Assembly: GCF_002302635.1 (NCBI RefSeq)
Contig: NZ_CP022387.1
Span: forward strand, 2,728,001 to 2,792,000
Direction of reading: 5' to 3'
DNA from: Capnocytophaga stomatis
Lineage (GTDB): Bacteria; Bacteroidota; Bacteroidia; Flavobacteriales; Flavobacteriaceae
DNA length: 64,000 nt
Below are positions 54,725-63,735 of this stretch, piece by piece (position 1 is the first letter of the stretch; the number at the start of each line of letters is the position of its first letter). The notes under the pieces were generated by a model. The model ran no database searches, was not told the DNA's origin, and saw only the letters and a program-made list of their open reading frames with translations. The position numbers were made by a program, and so were the translations under genes.

Positions 54725-55807
54725 ATGGCAGGAAATACATTCGGAACGATATTTAGGCTTACTACTTTTGGCGAATCGCACGGGGAGGCACTTGGCGGAA
54801 TTATTGATGGTTGTCCGGCTGGTGTGACCATTGATTTTGAAGCAATTCAAAAGGAATTAGACCGGCGAAAACCCGGACAATCTGCTATTGTTACCCAGCG
54901 TAAAGAACCTGACGAAGTGCGTTTTCTTTCGGGTATTTTTGAGGGAAAAACAACGGGGACTTCCATAGGTTTTATTATTGAAAATACAAATCAAAAGTCG
55001 CACGATTACAGTCATATAAAAGATGTGTACCGCCCCAGTCACGCCGATTATGTTTATCAGCAGAAATACGGGCATCGTGATTATCGCGGTGGAGGACGCA
55101 GTTCGGCTCGTGAAACAGCTTGTCGCGTGGTGGCAGGAGCTATCGCCAAGCAGGTTTTAAAAGACATTCGTTTTTCGGCTTATGTTTCTTCTGTGGGGGA
55201 ACTTTCTGTAAATAAACATTATACAGAATTGGATTTATCGCTAACGGAAACCAATCCTGTTCGTTGTCCCGATTTGGAATTGGCTTCAAAAATGGAAAAT
55301 TATATCAAAGAAATCCGCAAGGAAGGTGATACCGTAGGCGGAACGATAAGTTGCGTCATCCAAAATGTTCCCGTTGGTTTGGGCGAACCTGTTTTTGACC
55401 GACTTCACGCACAGCTTGGCAAGGCGATGCTTTCCATCAATGCGGTAAAAGGTTTTGAATATGGTAGTGGTTTTGAAGGAACAAAACAACGAGGAAGCCA
55501 ACATAACGACCTTTTTAATCCCGACGGAAGCACGCAAACCAATCGTTCTGGTGGAATTCAAGGTGGTATCAGTAACGGAATGGATATTTACTTCAAAGTG
55601 GCTTTCAAGCCTGTGGCAACTCTTATGCAAACGCAACCGGCTTTGGATTCAGAAGGAAACATCGTGCAAATGCAAGGCAAAGGCAGACACGACCCCTGTG
55701 TAGTGCCACGTGCAGTCCCCATTGTGGAGGCAATGGCTGCAATGGTAATTCTGGATTTCTATTTGATGAATAAAACAGTAGGGTACAATAATCTGAAAAA
55801 ATATTGA
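54725..55807 (+). CDS. aroC: chorismate synthase
   Basis: Last step of the shikimate pathway: EPSP to chorismate, with reduced FMN as cofactor. 360 residues. [53 protein letters not shown] and [12 protein letters not shown] are the four family signatures. Chorismate feeds isochorismate synthase at 17.9 kb for menaquinone. Single gene with its own promoter. Confidence 0.97.
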   Translation: MAGNTFGTIFRLTTFGESHGEALGGIIDGCPAGVTIDFEAIQKELDRRKPGQSAIVTQRKEPDEVRFLSGIFEGKTTGTSIGFIIENTNQKSHDYSHIKDVYRPSHADYVYQQKYGHRDYRGGGRSSARETACRVVAGAIAKQVLKDIRFSAYVSSVGELSVNKHYTELDLSLTETNPVRCPDLELASKMENYIKEIRKEGDTVGGTISCVIQNVPVGLGEPVFDRLHAQLGKAMLSINAVKGFEYGSGFEGTKQRGSQHNDLFNPDGSTQTNRSGGIQGGISNGMDIYFKVAFKPVATLMQTQPALDSEGNIVQMQGKGRHDPCVVPRAVPIVEAMAAMVILDFYLMNKTVGYNNLKKY

Positions 55808-55934
55808 TTTACAGTTAATCAATTAGTAAAAGATATATAAAAGTAGCACATTTAAAATTCTAATTTTAAATTATTGATTTCTTGTTTTGATTTTCTAAAG
55901 TAGTTATGCGTTCCAAAGCCTTTGAGATTGCTTT

Positions 55935-56117
55935 ATGCGTACCGAAAGACAAGAAATCTTCTGTATAAAAAGTGTACTCCTTTTGGCTTTTTTTATTTTT
56001 ACAGCATTGCCTATTTTAATAAATACTATTGAACATACTGTAAGTCATCATAAAGAATGTCTATACAATCTTCAGAGTGAAAAATTTGACCACTTCGTAA
56101 AGTTTCTGACAGATTGA
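55935..56117 (+). CDS. doubtful small membrane ORF
   Basis: 60 codons with a hydrophobic segment SVLLLAFFIFTALPILI and a His/Cys-rich end (HTVSHHKEC). Its last third overlaps the 3' end of the convergent gene at 56026. The profile recalls short His-rich membrane proteins found in flavobacteria, perhaps a truncated one. I cannot rule out a chance ORF. Confidence 0.25.
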   Translation: MRTERQEIFCIKSVLLLAFFIFTALPILINTIEHTVSHHKECLYNLQSEKFDHFVKFLTD

Positions 56118-56955
56118 CAACCAAATAATTATCTTTATCGTTGTATGCTTTCCTCGCTTCTTCTTGGTCTTTAGGGTCACTATAAGGAATAGAAAGACAT
56201 TCTTCGTAATATTTTTTTTCTAATGCATATTCTTTTATTTCTTCCCATAGGGAATTTTGAAATCTATCCAAAATCAATTGAGCAGAGCCTTGATCTGGGA
56301 AATAGATGATTTCTGTAGCACCGACTTTTTGATACAATTCGATATTTTTTTGCCTAAACTCAAGAAAATATGGGCTTGGCACTTCTTCTTTTAGATTATT
56401 GATAAACCCAAACCAACGAAAAGGCTCTATGATTGAAAAACTAATGAAGTCTTTCATTATGTCTATATAACAAATTTCGTATAAATCTCTATTTCTTAAA
56501 TCATTACCACAAAAAAGTTCATACTTTATTAAACCTCGTTTTACACTTTCTATCTCCTCTATGTCCGATTGATATATTTTACCTTTAGAAAATAACTCTT
56601 TTAATTCGCTTGATGTTTTATTGGACAAACTTTTAGCAAAATAGAAATCATCCCAAAGTGTAAACCATTCTGCTTTTTCATCATAAATAATTTCACCCAA
56701 ATCGACTTTTTCTTCATAAAGCCTATCTTTAAAAGCTTTGCAAGAAATGTTGATTTTCAATATTTCGGACAATTGTTTTGCCAATGTTTCTATATTTGAA
56801 ATGTCTAGCGTGTGGTTTCCCATAGAACAAATATCCCACCCCATATTTAAATAATTTTTAGTATTAATTTTGTCTATAAATTTCACACCCAGTCTCGAAT
56901 TCACTTCTTCACTTTCAATAATCAGTAAAGTTGAAATCAATTGATATTTTACCAC
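56026..56955 (-). CDS. hypothetical protein, start uncertain
   Basis: 309 codons from a GTG at 56955; the first in-frame ATG is about 38 codons later. No signal, TM or known motif. It is acidic with many Tyr/Glu (EEKVDLGEIIYDEKAEWF, EVPSPYFLEFRQKNIELY), and its C-terminus is DCIDILYDDLQYVQ. An in-frame TAA at 56962 separates it from an upstream open segment in the same frame, so it may be the rest of a longer, interrupted gene. Resembles large immunity-like proteins only in general composition. Confidence 0.55.
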   Translation of the reverse strand: MVKYQLISTLLIIESEEVNSRLGVKFIDKINTKNYLNMGWDICSMGNHTLDISNIETLAKQLSEILKINISCKAFKDRLYEEKVDLGEIIYDEKAEWFTLWDDFYFAKSLSNKTSSELKELFSKGKIYQSDIEEIESVKRGLIKYELFCGNDLRNRDLYEICYIDIMKDFISFSIIEPFRWFGFINNLKEEVPSPYFLEFRQKNIELYQKVGATEIIYFPDQGSAQLILDRFQNSLWEEIKEYALEKKYYEECLSIPYSDPKDQEEARKAYNDKDNYLVVNLSETLRSGQIFHSEDCIDILYDDLQYVQ

Positions 56956-56961
56956 CGTCGA

Positions 56962-57138
56962 TTATTTTATTGAAGACCTCAAAAAAACTAATTTTTTTTC
57001 TGAATAATAATTCTTGAGCAATTCCGTCAGTAATTTTTGTCTGTCTTTTTCGACCAAGTGTGATTTTATCTGATTCCAAGATTTTTCAAATTCCGAAAAA
57101 TCTCTTATTTCTGTTGTCTTTATAAGTCGGTTTTTTAT
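56962..57138 (-). pseudogene. truncated C-terminal gene fragment
   Basis: Open in one frame for about 58 codons with no ATG, encoding a charged helical peptide (SEFEKSWNQIKSHLVEKDRQ). It ends at TAA 56962-56964 and is in the same frame as the following ORF at 56026-56955. Its 5' side is cut off within 5 bases of the wecB stop. It looks like a gene remnant truncated by the arrival of the glycan cassette, or the head of an interrupted gene. Confidence 0.55.
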
Positions 57139-57142
57139 CTAA

Positions 57143-58276
57143 CTATGTGTCTATTTTTTGTAATTGTTCTATTATTCTATTTGCTGTTTTTCCATCCCAA
57201 AATTTTGGGATTTCCTTTCGTTTTTTGTGTAATCCTTTTATAATTAAATCTATTTCGTTTGATAATTCTGTGATAGTTGTTAATTTGTTACTACCTATCC
57301 ATACGGTTATTGGTCGTTCCGTATTTGCTCGTAATGTTAAACAAGGAATATCGAGATAGGTCGTTTCTTCTTGAATACCTCCAGAATCAGTTATTACAAA
57401 CAAAGATTTAGAAAGTAAGTTTAAAAAGTGCAAATATCCCAACGGCTCAACAACAAATAAGTTTGGATATCTTTCTATTAAGTATATCAAATTCCATTCT
57501 TGTATATTTTTTAATGTGCGAAAATGCATTGGAAAGACTAAAGGTACTTTTTGTGAAATACTACCCAGCTCCTGAATTATGTCTGTTAGGAATTCTTTTG
57601 AATCTACATTGCCTGATCTATGTAAAGTTACAATGCCATACTTTTTTTCTTTGAAATCGGTACTCACTAAAGGTACTTTTGAGTTACTATATCTATTAAG
57701 CTCGAATTCTTTAATCATTGCCTTAGGTAACTGAGAAATCAAAGTGTCAATCATTAAATTACCTAACATAAATATTTTTTCATTAGAGATGTTTTCTTTA
57801 ATTAAGTTAGATGTTGCATCCTCTGTTGTCGTGAAATAAAAATCACTTATCGAATCTGTTACTCTACGATTTATTTCTTCAGGCATACTTTTGTCGTAGC
57901 TTCTTAATCCAGCTTCATAGTGAATAATTTTAATTCTCAATTTTGCGGCTACCAATGAACATGCAATAGTACTATTAACATCCCCAACTACAAAAACATA
58001 CTCAGGTCTTTCGTTAAGACAAACTTTTTCAAATCGTTCCATTATTTTGGCAGTTTGCACCGTTTGACTTCCAGAACCAACTCCTAAATTTATGTTGGGC
58101 AAAGGAATATCTAAATCTGTAAAGAAATGACTTGACATTTTATCGTCATAATGTTGTCCAGTATGAACAATAATGAACTTTATTGCTTTTTGATAAATAA
58201 AATGAGGTATCAAAGGAGCAATCTTTATAAAATTTGGTCTTGTTCCTACCACGACAATTATTTTTTTCGTTTTCAT
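57143..58276 (-). CDS. wecB: UDP-N-acetylglucosamine 2-epimerase (non-hydrolysing)
   Basis: Interconverts UDP-GlcNAc and UDP-ManNAc for surface glycan synthesis. 377 residues from the ATG at 58276, which overlaps the preceding gene stop as ATGA; a longer in-frame start at 58393 lies inside that gene. VVVGTRPNFIKIAPLI, HTGQHYDDKMSSHFF, VVGDVNSTIACS, HYEAGLRSYDKSMPEEINR, TLHRSGNVDS and SGGIQEETTYLDIPCL are all conserved. Last gene of the seven-gene operon. Confidence 0.92.
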   Translation of the reverse strand: MKTKKIIVVVGTRPNFIKIAPLIPHFIYQKAIKFIIVHTGQHYDDKMSSHFFTDLDIPLPNINLGVGSGSQTVQTAKIMERFEKVCLNERPEYVFVVGDVNSTIACSLVAAKLRIKIIHYEAGLRSYDKSMPEEINRRVTDSISDFYFTTTEDATSNLIKENISNEKIFMLGNLMIDTLISQLPKAMIKEFELNRYSNSKVPLVSTDFKEKKYGIVTLHRSGNVDSKEFLTDIIQELGSISQKVPLVFPMHFRTLKNIQEWNLIYLIERYPNLFVVEPLGYLHFLNLLSKSLFVITDSGGIQEETTYLDIPCLTLRANTERPITVWIGSNKLTTITELSNEIDLIIKGLHKKRKEIPKFWDGKTANRIIEQLQKIDT

Positions 58277-59421
58277 CTCTTGAGACATAGTATTTCTTCT
58301 AATAACTTTTCTTTCTGATTTTCTATTGAAAATTGTGAAGTACTTTCGATAGCTTTTTGTGATTGATCTCGATAAAAATAAGGATTTGTGCATAAATCAT
58401 ATACTTTTTGTGCCATATCATCCACATTTTTAACATAGGAAATTCCTTCACCTGATTCAATATATTCAGATAGACAATCAATATTATCATAGACGACAGT
58501 GGGCAAACCTGCACTTAATCCTTCAAAAATACCTCTGCCAAACGTTTCCCAACGAGATACAGAGATATTGATATCTACATCGTTTAATAGCTCAGCTATT
58601 TCTTTTTGGGATAATACTCCGCAAAAAGAAATATTATTTTTAACTCCTAATTCAAAAGCTAAATCAATACAATGAGAGTATAATGTTTCATCTTGTATAG
58701 CTCCCACTAGGTATAAGTGAAAATTTTCGTTTTTTTGCTTTAATTTCGAAAGTAATATGATTGCATCATTATTTCTTTTTTGTTGTCTGATTGCCCCAAT
58801 ATAAATCAATTTGTTGGTTTTCGATTGATATCGTACTTTACCTTTAATATATAAATTTGTAGCTCTAGGAATTACAACTATATGTTTCTCATAAATACCA
58901 TATTCATTAATTATATCTTTTTTTTCTGATTGACTTGGTGAAATAATTTTTTCTATCTTGGATAATATTCTTTGTTCTGCTTCCACATATTCATCTGGAA
59001 CAATTTCGTTTGATCTTCTATAAGAAGAAGTTAAATACATCGGGAACAAAATAATCTTTTTCAACAGTTCCTTTGGTAGATTTTCTAGACCAAAAGCTTT
59101 ACTACAATGGATAATTATTACCTTGTCATATTGTGGTATGAATTGTGATATCAATTCGCTATTCCATTTGCTGTTTGCTATCCTCCTTAGGAACTTATTA
59201 CTCTCTCTAAATTTATTCGTGTGAAAAATAACTTTTCTGACACCATTAATGTTATTGAAATGAGCATTATATGTTCTTGTAAATAAAACATCAACTGTAC
59301 AGACACCTCGTAAAGCATCAATTAAATGATTAACCATAATACTTCCTCCATCAGTGTCAGAAGAGGTGCCAGGAAATTTCCCTGTAACTAATAAGACATT
59401 CTTAACTCCAAAGATTTTCAT
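58273..59421 (-). CDS. GT4-family glycosyltransferase
   Basis: 382 residues from the ATG at 59421; a TTG seven codons upstream is not needed. GT-B fold: N-terminal domain with VLLVTGKFPGTSSDTDGGS, C-terminal domain with LIYIGAIRQQKRNND, the ISVSRWETFGRGIFEGLSAG block and ExxE-like Glu residues of retaining GT4 enzymes. Donor and acceptor unknown. Overlaps the next gene (wecB) by ATGA and the previous GT gene by 20 bases. Confidence 0.85.
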   Translation of the reverse strand: MKIFGVKNVLLVTGKFPGTSSDTDGGSIMVNHLIDALRGVCTVDVLFTRTYNAHFNNINGVRKVIFHTNKFRESNKFLRRIANSKWNSELISQFIPQYDKVIIIHCSKAFGLENLPKELLKKIILFPMYLTSSYRRSNEIVPDEYVEAEQRILSKIEKIISPSQSEKKDIINEYGIYEKHIVVIPRATNLYIKGKVRYQSKTNKLIYIGAIRQQKRNNDAIILLSKLKQKNENFHLYLVGAIQDETLYSHCIDLAFELGVKNNISFCGVLSQKEIAELLNDVDINISVSRWETFGRGIFEGLSAGLPTVVYDNIDCLSEYIESGEGISYVKNVDDMAQKVYDLCTNPYFYRDQSQKAIESTSQFSIENQKEKLLEEILCLKR

Positions 59422-60496
59422 ACTGGCTAAAAATTTTCTCAAAACTATATTCTTTCAAATAACTTTGTCTAGATGTCTCTTTCAGTGGAGGCAACGCAAT
59501 CACTTTTTCAATCTGTTTAGCAAATTCTACTTCACTATCTTCTGAGACTATTCCATTTTCAGAATTTATGAACTCTCCCACAGCACCACAATTAGTAACT
59601 ACCACGCTTGTACCGCTGCATATTGCTTCAATCAGACTTCTTCCCATACCTTCAGTATGAATATATTTTCCACCTCTTACTTCTACAAGTAAATCTGTAC
59701 TGGCTTGACAGTAAACATTTGCTGCTGCAATGATGTTTAATGTTTCTTCCTGAGTTAATCTACCCAAAAACCGTACATTTAAGTTCAGTCTTTTTGCTAG
59801 TACTTTTGCATCATCAAGTAAATCTCCGTCTCCAACTAAAACAATTTTGTATTTTTGAGGTAGGTATTGAAATGAGCGAAGTAAAAAATCCGTTCTCTTA
59901 TATGGAACGAAACGACAACAACATACAATCAAGGTCTCAGTGCTTATATTCAACAAGGTTCTTGTTTTTGAGATTTTATTAACAGCTTCTTGAATATTAG
60001 ATAAATCAACCCCTCCAGAAATTATTCTTATGATACTACTTTTTATTCCTAACTCAATTAGTCGTAGCTTTGTAAATTGGCTATTTGCAATTAAAAAATC
60101 AATATTTCGATTAATTGTACTTACCCAGTAATTCTGTCTTTCAGTATGACTAGCAATATCTAGAGATAATGGAGCTTTGTTAATTTCATTGCCTCCTGTT
60201 CGATATAGGAAACAAGCTTTTTTTAATACGGATTTTATTTTACTAAAGCATTCAATCCAATAACCGCTATTGTAGAAAACTATGCAGTCTGTATTTTCGA
60301 AGGATTTTAGAAAATTTAATAAATCTATTTTTTCAACTGTTTGAAATTCATTATTTACAATAACATCACAGCCATTTCTATTAGAAATAATTATTAACTC
60401 ATTCTCTTTTGAGAAGTGTTTTATAAAATATTTTGCATGAGTTTCCATTCCGCCGATATTAGGAGGCAATTTGTCCGCAAACAGTAGTATTTTCAT
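59402..60496 (-). CDS. GT4-family glycosyltransferase
   Basis: 364 residues from the ATG at 60496, in an ATGA overlap with the HAD gene. KLPPNIGGMETHAKYFIKHF at the N-terminus gives the acceptor loop; LIVCCCRFVPYKRTDFLL and EGMGRSLIEAICSGTSVVV carry the nucleotide-sugar binding Glu and Lys/Arg. Not close to the other GT (different donor likely). Retaining mechanism by family. Confidence 0.87.
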   Translation of the reverse strand: MKILLFADKLPPNIGGMETHAKYFIKHFSKENELIIISNRNGCDVIVNNEFQTVEKIDLLNFLKSFENTDCIVFYNSGYWIECFSKIKSVLKKACFLYRTGGNEINKAPLSLDIASHTERQNYWVSTINRNIDFLIANSQFTKLRLIELGIKSSIIRIISGGVDLSNIQEAVNKISKTRTLLNISTETLIVCCCRFVPYKRTDFLLRSFQYLPQKYKIVLVGDGDLLDDAKVLAKRLNLNVRFLGRLTQEETLNIIAAANVYCQASTDLLVEVRGGKYIHTEGMGRSLIEAICSGTSVVVTNCGAVGEFINSENGIVSEDSEVEFAKQIEKVIALPPLKETSRQSYLKEYSFEKIFSQYENLWS

Positions 60497-61206
60497 AATT
60501 GTAAGTGCTTTAATGCCCAACTTACTCCATTGTTGCTAACTGACTTTGTAACGAAAGATGCTACTTGTTTAAGTTCATCAGGAGCCGTTTCCATAGCAAC
60601 AGAAATGTTGCATAATTTAAATAGATCTATATCATTGAAACCATCTCCAAACACTATACTATTTTGTAGTGAGATATTGTAATAATTACAAACCAGTTCC
60701 ATTGCCTTACTTTTTGATGTATTTGTACTGTGTACATCACAGATTTTACCATCTTCCCAGCTGTAAAAAATAAAAGAATGAAAGTTTTCCCTCAAAAAAT
60801 CTATATGATCCGAGCAATTTTTTATTTTAATTCCATAAACACATCCTTCTTCTTCAATTGAATTTGTGATATTATACTTTTTATACAGTTCGTATTGAAT
60901 TTCTTTTGATTTGAGAATATTCAAAAATTGTATTAATTCAAAATCATCAATAGGACTATCAATTAGAATATTGTTTTTACAGATAACATAAGCCCCATTT
61001 AAGGCAATTATAAAATCAAATCGTAATTGAGATATCAATTTTTCAAGCATCGTCAGATTTCTCATAGTTGCCAAACCAATGAGATTGCCTTGTTTCTGTA
61101 AAGTGAATAAATCTTGTATTAATTCAAAATTCATATGATTGTTTGGCTTTTCAATCAGCGTATTGCCAACATCAAAAACGAATATCTTTTGTTCTCTATT
61201 TTTCAT
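60493..61206 (-). CDS. HAD-superfamily hydrolase, Cof-like
   Basis: 237 residues with the Cof/C2B cap layout. Motif I is FVFDVGNTLIE: the nucleophile Asp is present but the +2 Asp general acid/base is replaced by Gly. Motif II is Thr/Ser in IGLATMR, Lys is in TNTSKSKAME and motif IV is FGDGFNDIDLFK. The +2 change is seen in some HAD subgroups and may alter or weaken phosphatase activity. A sugar phosphatase in the glycan cassette is the simplest guess. Confidence 0.78.
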   Translation of the reverse strand: MKNREQKIFVFDVGNTLIEKPNNHMNFELIQDLFTLQKQGNLIGLATMRNLTMLEKLISQLRFDFIIALNGAYVICKNNILIDSPIDDFELIQFLNILKSKEIQYELYKKYNITNSIEEEGCVYGIKIKNCSDHIDFLRENFHSFIFYSWEDGKICDVHSTNTSKSKAMELVCNYYNISLQNSIVFGDGFNDIDLFKLCNISVAMETAPDELKQVASFVTKSVSNNGVSWALKHLQL

Positions 61207-61927
61207 TGATTAAAGATTTTAGTAGTACACACTCTATCATATTTTCTTTACTCCATTTAATAAGCTCCCAAAGCAAATGATTTATTCCGTAAAAATTATT
61301 TTTGTTTTTCTTAATGGTTTCTATGGAAATGTTTTGATACTCTTCAATGGAGATACTTTTTTTTAGATTTTTCATTGTGTGAAAATTGTTACTATTAAAG
61401 GCTAAGTGCATTGGATGAAAGAGAAATACTATTGTCCCCTTTTCAGGTAGCCTTTTGAGTATAGTTTCTAAGCTTAAAGAGTGTTTTTGAAGCAAAAAGC
61501 CGCCATCTTCCATAAATAGTGGAATAGATAGTAAGCCAACTCTGTTATAAAAAGGCTGAATATAATGTAAGTCAGTACATATGTTTGAAGAATATTTATA
61601 GCCTTCTGACTTATAATATTCGTTTATTTCATTTACTTCAAAATACCTATGACATCTGAATCCCTTTTTTTCAGTTTGTAGTTGGTTACAATAATTGAAA
61701 ACTTCATCATAGGTGCTTCCGTGTGAACTATTTAAACAAAAGTTAGGATGAATTTCTAATTCAATATTATGATTATTTATAGAGCGAGAAATTAACCACT
61801 CGGAATTGTGTGTAGAGAATATAGTAAGAGGGATGTTATCTTCCAATACAGGTAAAAGTGCATATTCTATAACGGCTTCGCTTGCCCAATCCAAATCAAT
61901 GGTAAAAGCAAATTTTAAATCACTCAT
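61196..61927 (-). CDS. polysaccharide deacetylase-like protein (NodB homology)
   Basis: 243 residues, no signal peptide, so cytoplasmic. DLDWASEA near residue 10 carries the DxD catalytic/metal Asp pair and ELEIHPNF holds a metal His; FLFHPMHLAF provides the second. It resembles the WbmS-type deacetylase group of O-antigen loci. It likely removes an acetyl group from a sugar nucleotide or lipid-linked intermediate before assembly. Overlaps both neighbours by a few bases. Confidence 0.75.
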   Translation of the reverse strand: MSDLKFAFTIDLDWASEAVIEYALLPVLEDNIPLTIFSTHNSEWLISRSINNHNIELEIHPNFCLNSSHGSTYDEVFNYCNQLQTEKKGFRCHRYFEVNEINEYYKSEGYKYSSNICTDLHYIQPFYNRVGLLSIPLFMEDGGFLLQKHSLSLETILKRLPEKGTIVFLFHPMHLAFNSNNFHTMKNLKKSISIEEYQNISIETIKKNKNNFYGINHLLWELIKWSKENMIECVLLKSLINEK

Positions 61928-62553
61928 GACTCTAATAGTGGTAAAAAGTTATTATTATATATATCACAGACTGAATTCATTTGATTTTGTCTATCAATTG
62001 AATGATTATCATTTATGCCGATTACAAAAACTCCAGCCTGCTTCCCGGCAACACAATGTAAATAAGAATCATCAACTAATGTAATATTATGTATATTACA
62101 ATTATATTTTTTTGATAAGTTTATGTAAAAAATTACTTTGTTTCGATCGTTATTGTGATCTTGAAAAACTTCTGAAACTTCAAATATTTTATGATGTTTT
62201 AAGTAAGATTTTATTAAAGCAGGTTCTTCTTTTGAGATGATAATTATCTTTGAACTCAAATTATGTCTATTCTTGAGAAATTTAATGAACCCTTCTCTTG
62301 GATTTATTTTTTTGTAAATATTCTTTGCTATTTCGTTCAAAGAAGCATCTAGTAGTTTCGAATATTGTGAAGATAAAATGGTTGATTTAATTTCTTCAAT
62401 ACAATCTGAATACGAAAAATCGCATTTTTTTCGATTTGCCTTATTTGAGATAGTTATATTATATTTTTTACAATATTCTTGGTATATATCAAACCAAGCC
62501 TTTGATGAATCAAGGATTGTTCCATCAAAATCCAATATCATAAGGGACTCCAT
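61924..62553 (-). CDS. HAD-superfamily phosphatase, subfamily I
   Basis: 209 residues from the ATG at 62553; an upstream TTG at 62565 is unlikely and an in-frame ATG at 62541 is also possible. Motif I DFDGTILDSS has both Asp residues, motif II is IIIISKEE, motif IV is TLVDDSYLHC. The helical cap lies at about 20-75. Phosphatase of a small phosphorylated metabolite is inferred. ATGA overlap with the deacetylase-like gene. Confidence 0.82.
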   Translation of the reverse strand: MESLMILDFDGTILDSSKAWFDIYQEYCKKYNITISNKANRKKCDFSYSDCIEEIKSTILSSQYSKLLDASLNEIAKNIYKKINPREGFIKFLKNRHNLSSKIIIISKEEPALIKSYLKHHKIFEVSEVFQDHNNDRNKVIFYINLSKKYNCNIHNITLVDDSYLHCVAGKQAGVFVIGINDNHSIDRQNQMNSVCDIYNNNFLPLLES

Positions 62554-62567
62554 ATTATGTGTCAATC

Positions 62568-63494
62568 TTATTTGGGTGGAAAATATGAGTGATATTTTTC
62601 AAATAATTCAGCATCGATTCTATTTCTTTCAATAAGTTCTTCCATAGAATTGTAGTTTAATAAATTCTTTGTCCTTGCAGTAGTTGTCCAAGTACTTTCA
62701 GGAAGATTATATTGTGCAATTCCTGTTGCTAAAATGTTAAATAGAGATTGATTCATTTCTTTATTATCCTTAAAGTGTATATTTATATCCAAATCAGCTA
62801 ATTTTTTTTCAATTTCCTTTCTTACTTTTTGGAATTCTTTATCGTCTATTTGATGTTTGCTATCAACAGCAGTGTTATCATAGGACATGTATTGATAAAA
62901 TTTCCATTGATTAAACATTGCGTTTGCATTTTTTATTGAGTGATAAATTGAGTATACTTCTGACGCAATTCCTTGATAATTCAAGGCACTAATGACTGTG
63001 TGAAGTTTTATTTTTATTTCCTGATTAGAAAGATTTTTTATTACTTCAATGGTTTTTAAAAAATATTTATCTTTTCTATCCCTATTTCTTCCGATTAGTA
63101 GCAGTGTTTCGTCATTATTGCTGTCAATATTGATAGAAACTTCATCAATAATACCTTTCATCATTTTAGCTACATTTTGGGTAAGATAGATGCCATTTGT
63201 GTATAACTTTATATTTAAATTTTTTTCAGGGTCTTTTGACTTAAATTGTTTCATAAAATTCAAAAGTTGCAAAAACTCGTTAGGAGCACTCTTACCTATT
63301 ATTAAGGCTTCTCCCCCCGAAATAGTCAATGATCGAAATTTTAAGTTATGGTATAAGTGGTATATGAGAGCCTTCTTTTCAGAAAGACTAAGTTCTTGTT
63401 TTAATTGATACGGAGCATTTTCAAGTATACAATAGGAACAAGATAAATTGCATCTTGCTGTTATCATATAGTATCCCTTATAATATTTTATCAT
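62568..63494 (-). CDS. radical SAM enzyme of unknown function
   Basis: 308 residues, first gene of the seven-gene operon. The N-terminal CNLSCSYC has the CxxxCxxC cluster ligands (Cys 15, 19, 22), followed by LTISGGEALI (GGE SAM-binding motif) and a SPASM-free C-terminus: no further Cys pairs are seen after residue 30. VSINIDSN near residue 141 is in the typical strand-4 position. It is not viperin-like, since the flanking NxHxTxxC pattern is missing. Chemistry unknown; sugar or cyclitol dehydrogenation or epimerisation would suit the context. Confidence 0.82.
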   Translation of the reverse strand: MIKYYKGYYMITARCNLSCSYCILENAPYQLKQELSLSEKKALIYHLYHNLKFRSLTISGGEALIIGKSAPNEFLQLLNFMKQFKSKDPEKNLNIKLYTNGIYLTQNVAKMMKGIIDEVSINIDSNNDETLLLIGRNRDRKDKYFLKTIEVIKNLSNQEIKIKLHTVISALNYQGIASEVYSIYHSIKNANAMFNQWKFYQYMSYDNTAVDSKHQIDDKEFQKVRKEIEKKLADLDINIHFKDNKEMNQSLFNILATGIAQYNLPESTWTTTARTKNLLNYNSMEELIERNRIDAELFEKYHSYFPPK

Positions 63495-63735
63495 TTTATT
63501 ACTTTTTTATTGCATTATATCGGACGGAATTATTCTTTGAACTATTTTTCATGCTAATCTAAATAATCCAACTTGCTAATTATAAATAAAAAAGCGAAGC
63601 AAAAGTTTTGTAGTTTTGTGTTTGGCTATAAAAAACACAATTCCAATGCTTTGCAAAGACAAAATTACAGCTATTTTTTGTTTATTGATGACATTTTAAA
63701 AGAAATTTATCCTATTGAAGATAAATGCTGTAAAA
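63495..63735. other. operon upstream region
   Basis: About 240 AT-rich bases between the radical SAM gene and a mobile-element relic. CAAAATTA at 63660-63667 is a TAATTTTG -7 box on the minus strand but lies 166 bases from the ATG, so it is a weak promoter candidate. No ORF. Confidence 0.4.

Noticed and set aside
62568-63494. Prokaryotic viperin (defence ddhCTP synthase)
   Set aside because: The context around CxxxCxxC lacks the viperin flanking pattern and the neighbours are glycan genes, not nucleotide kinases.
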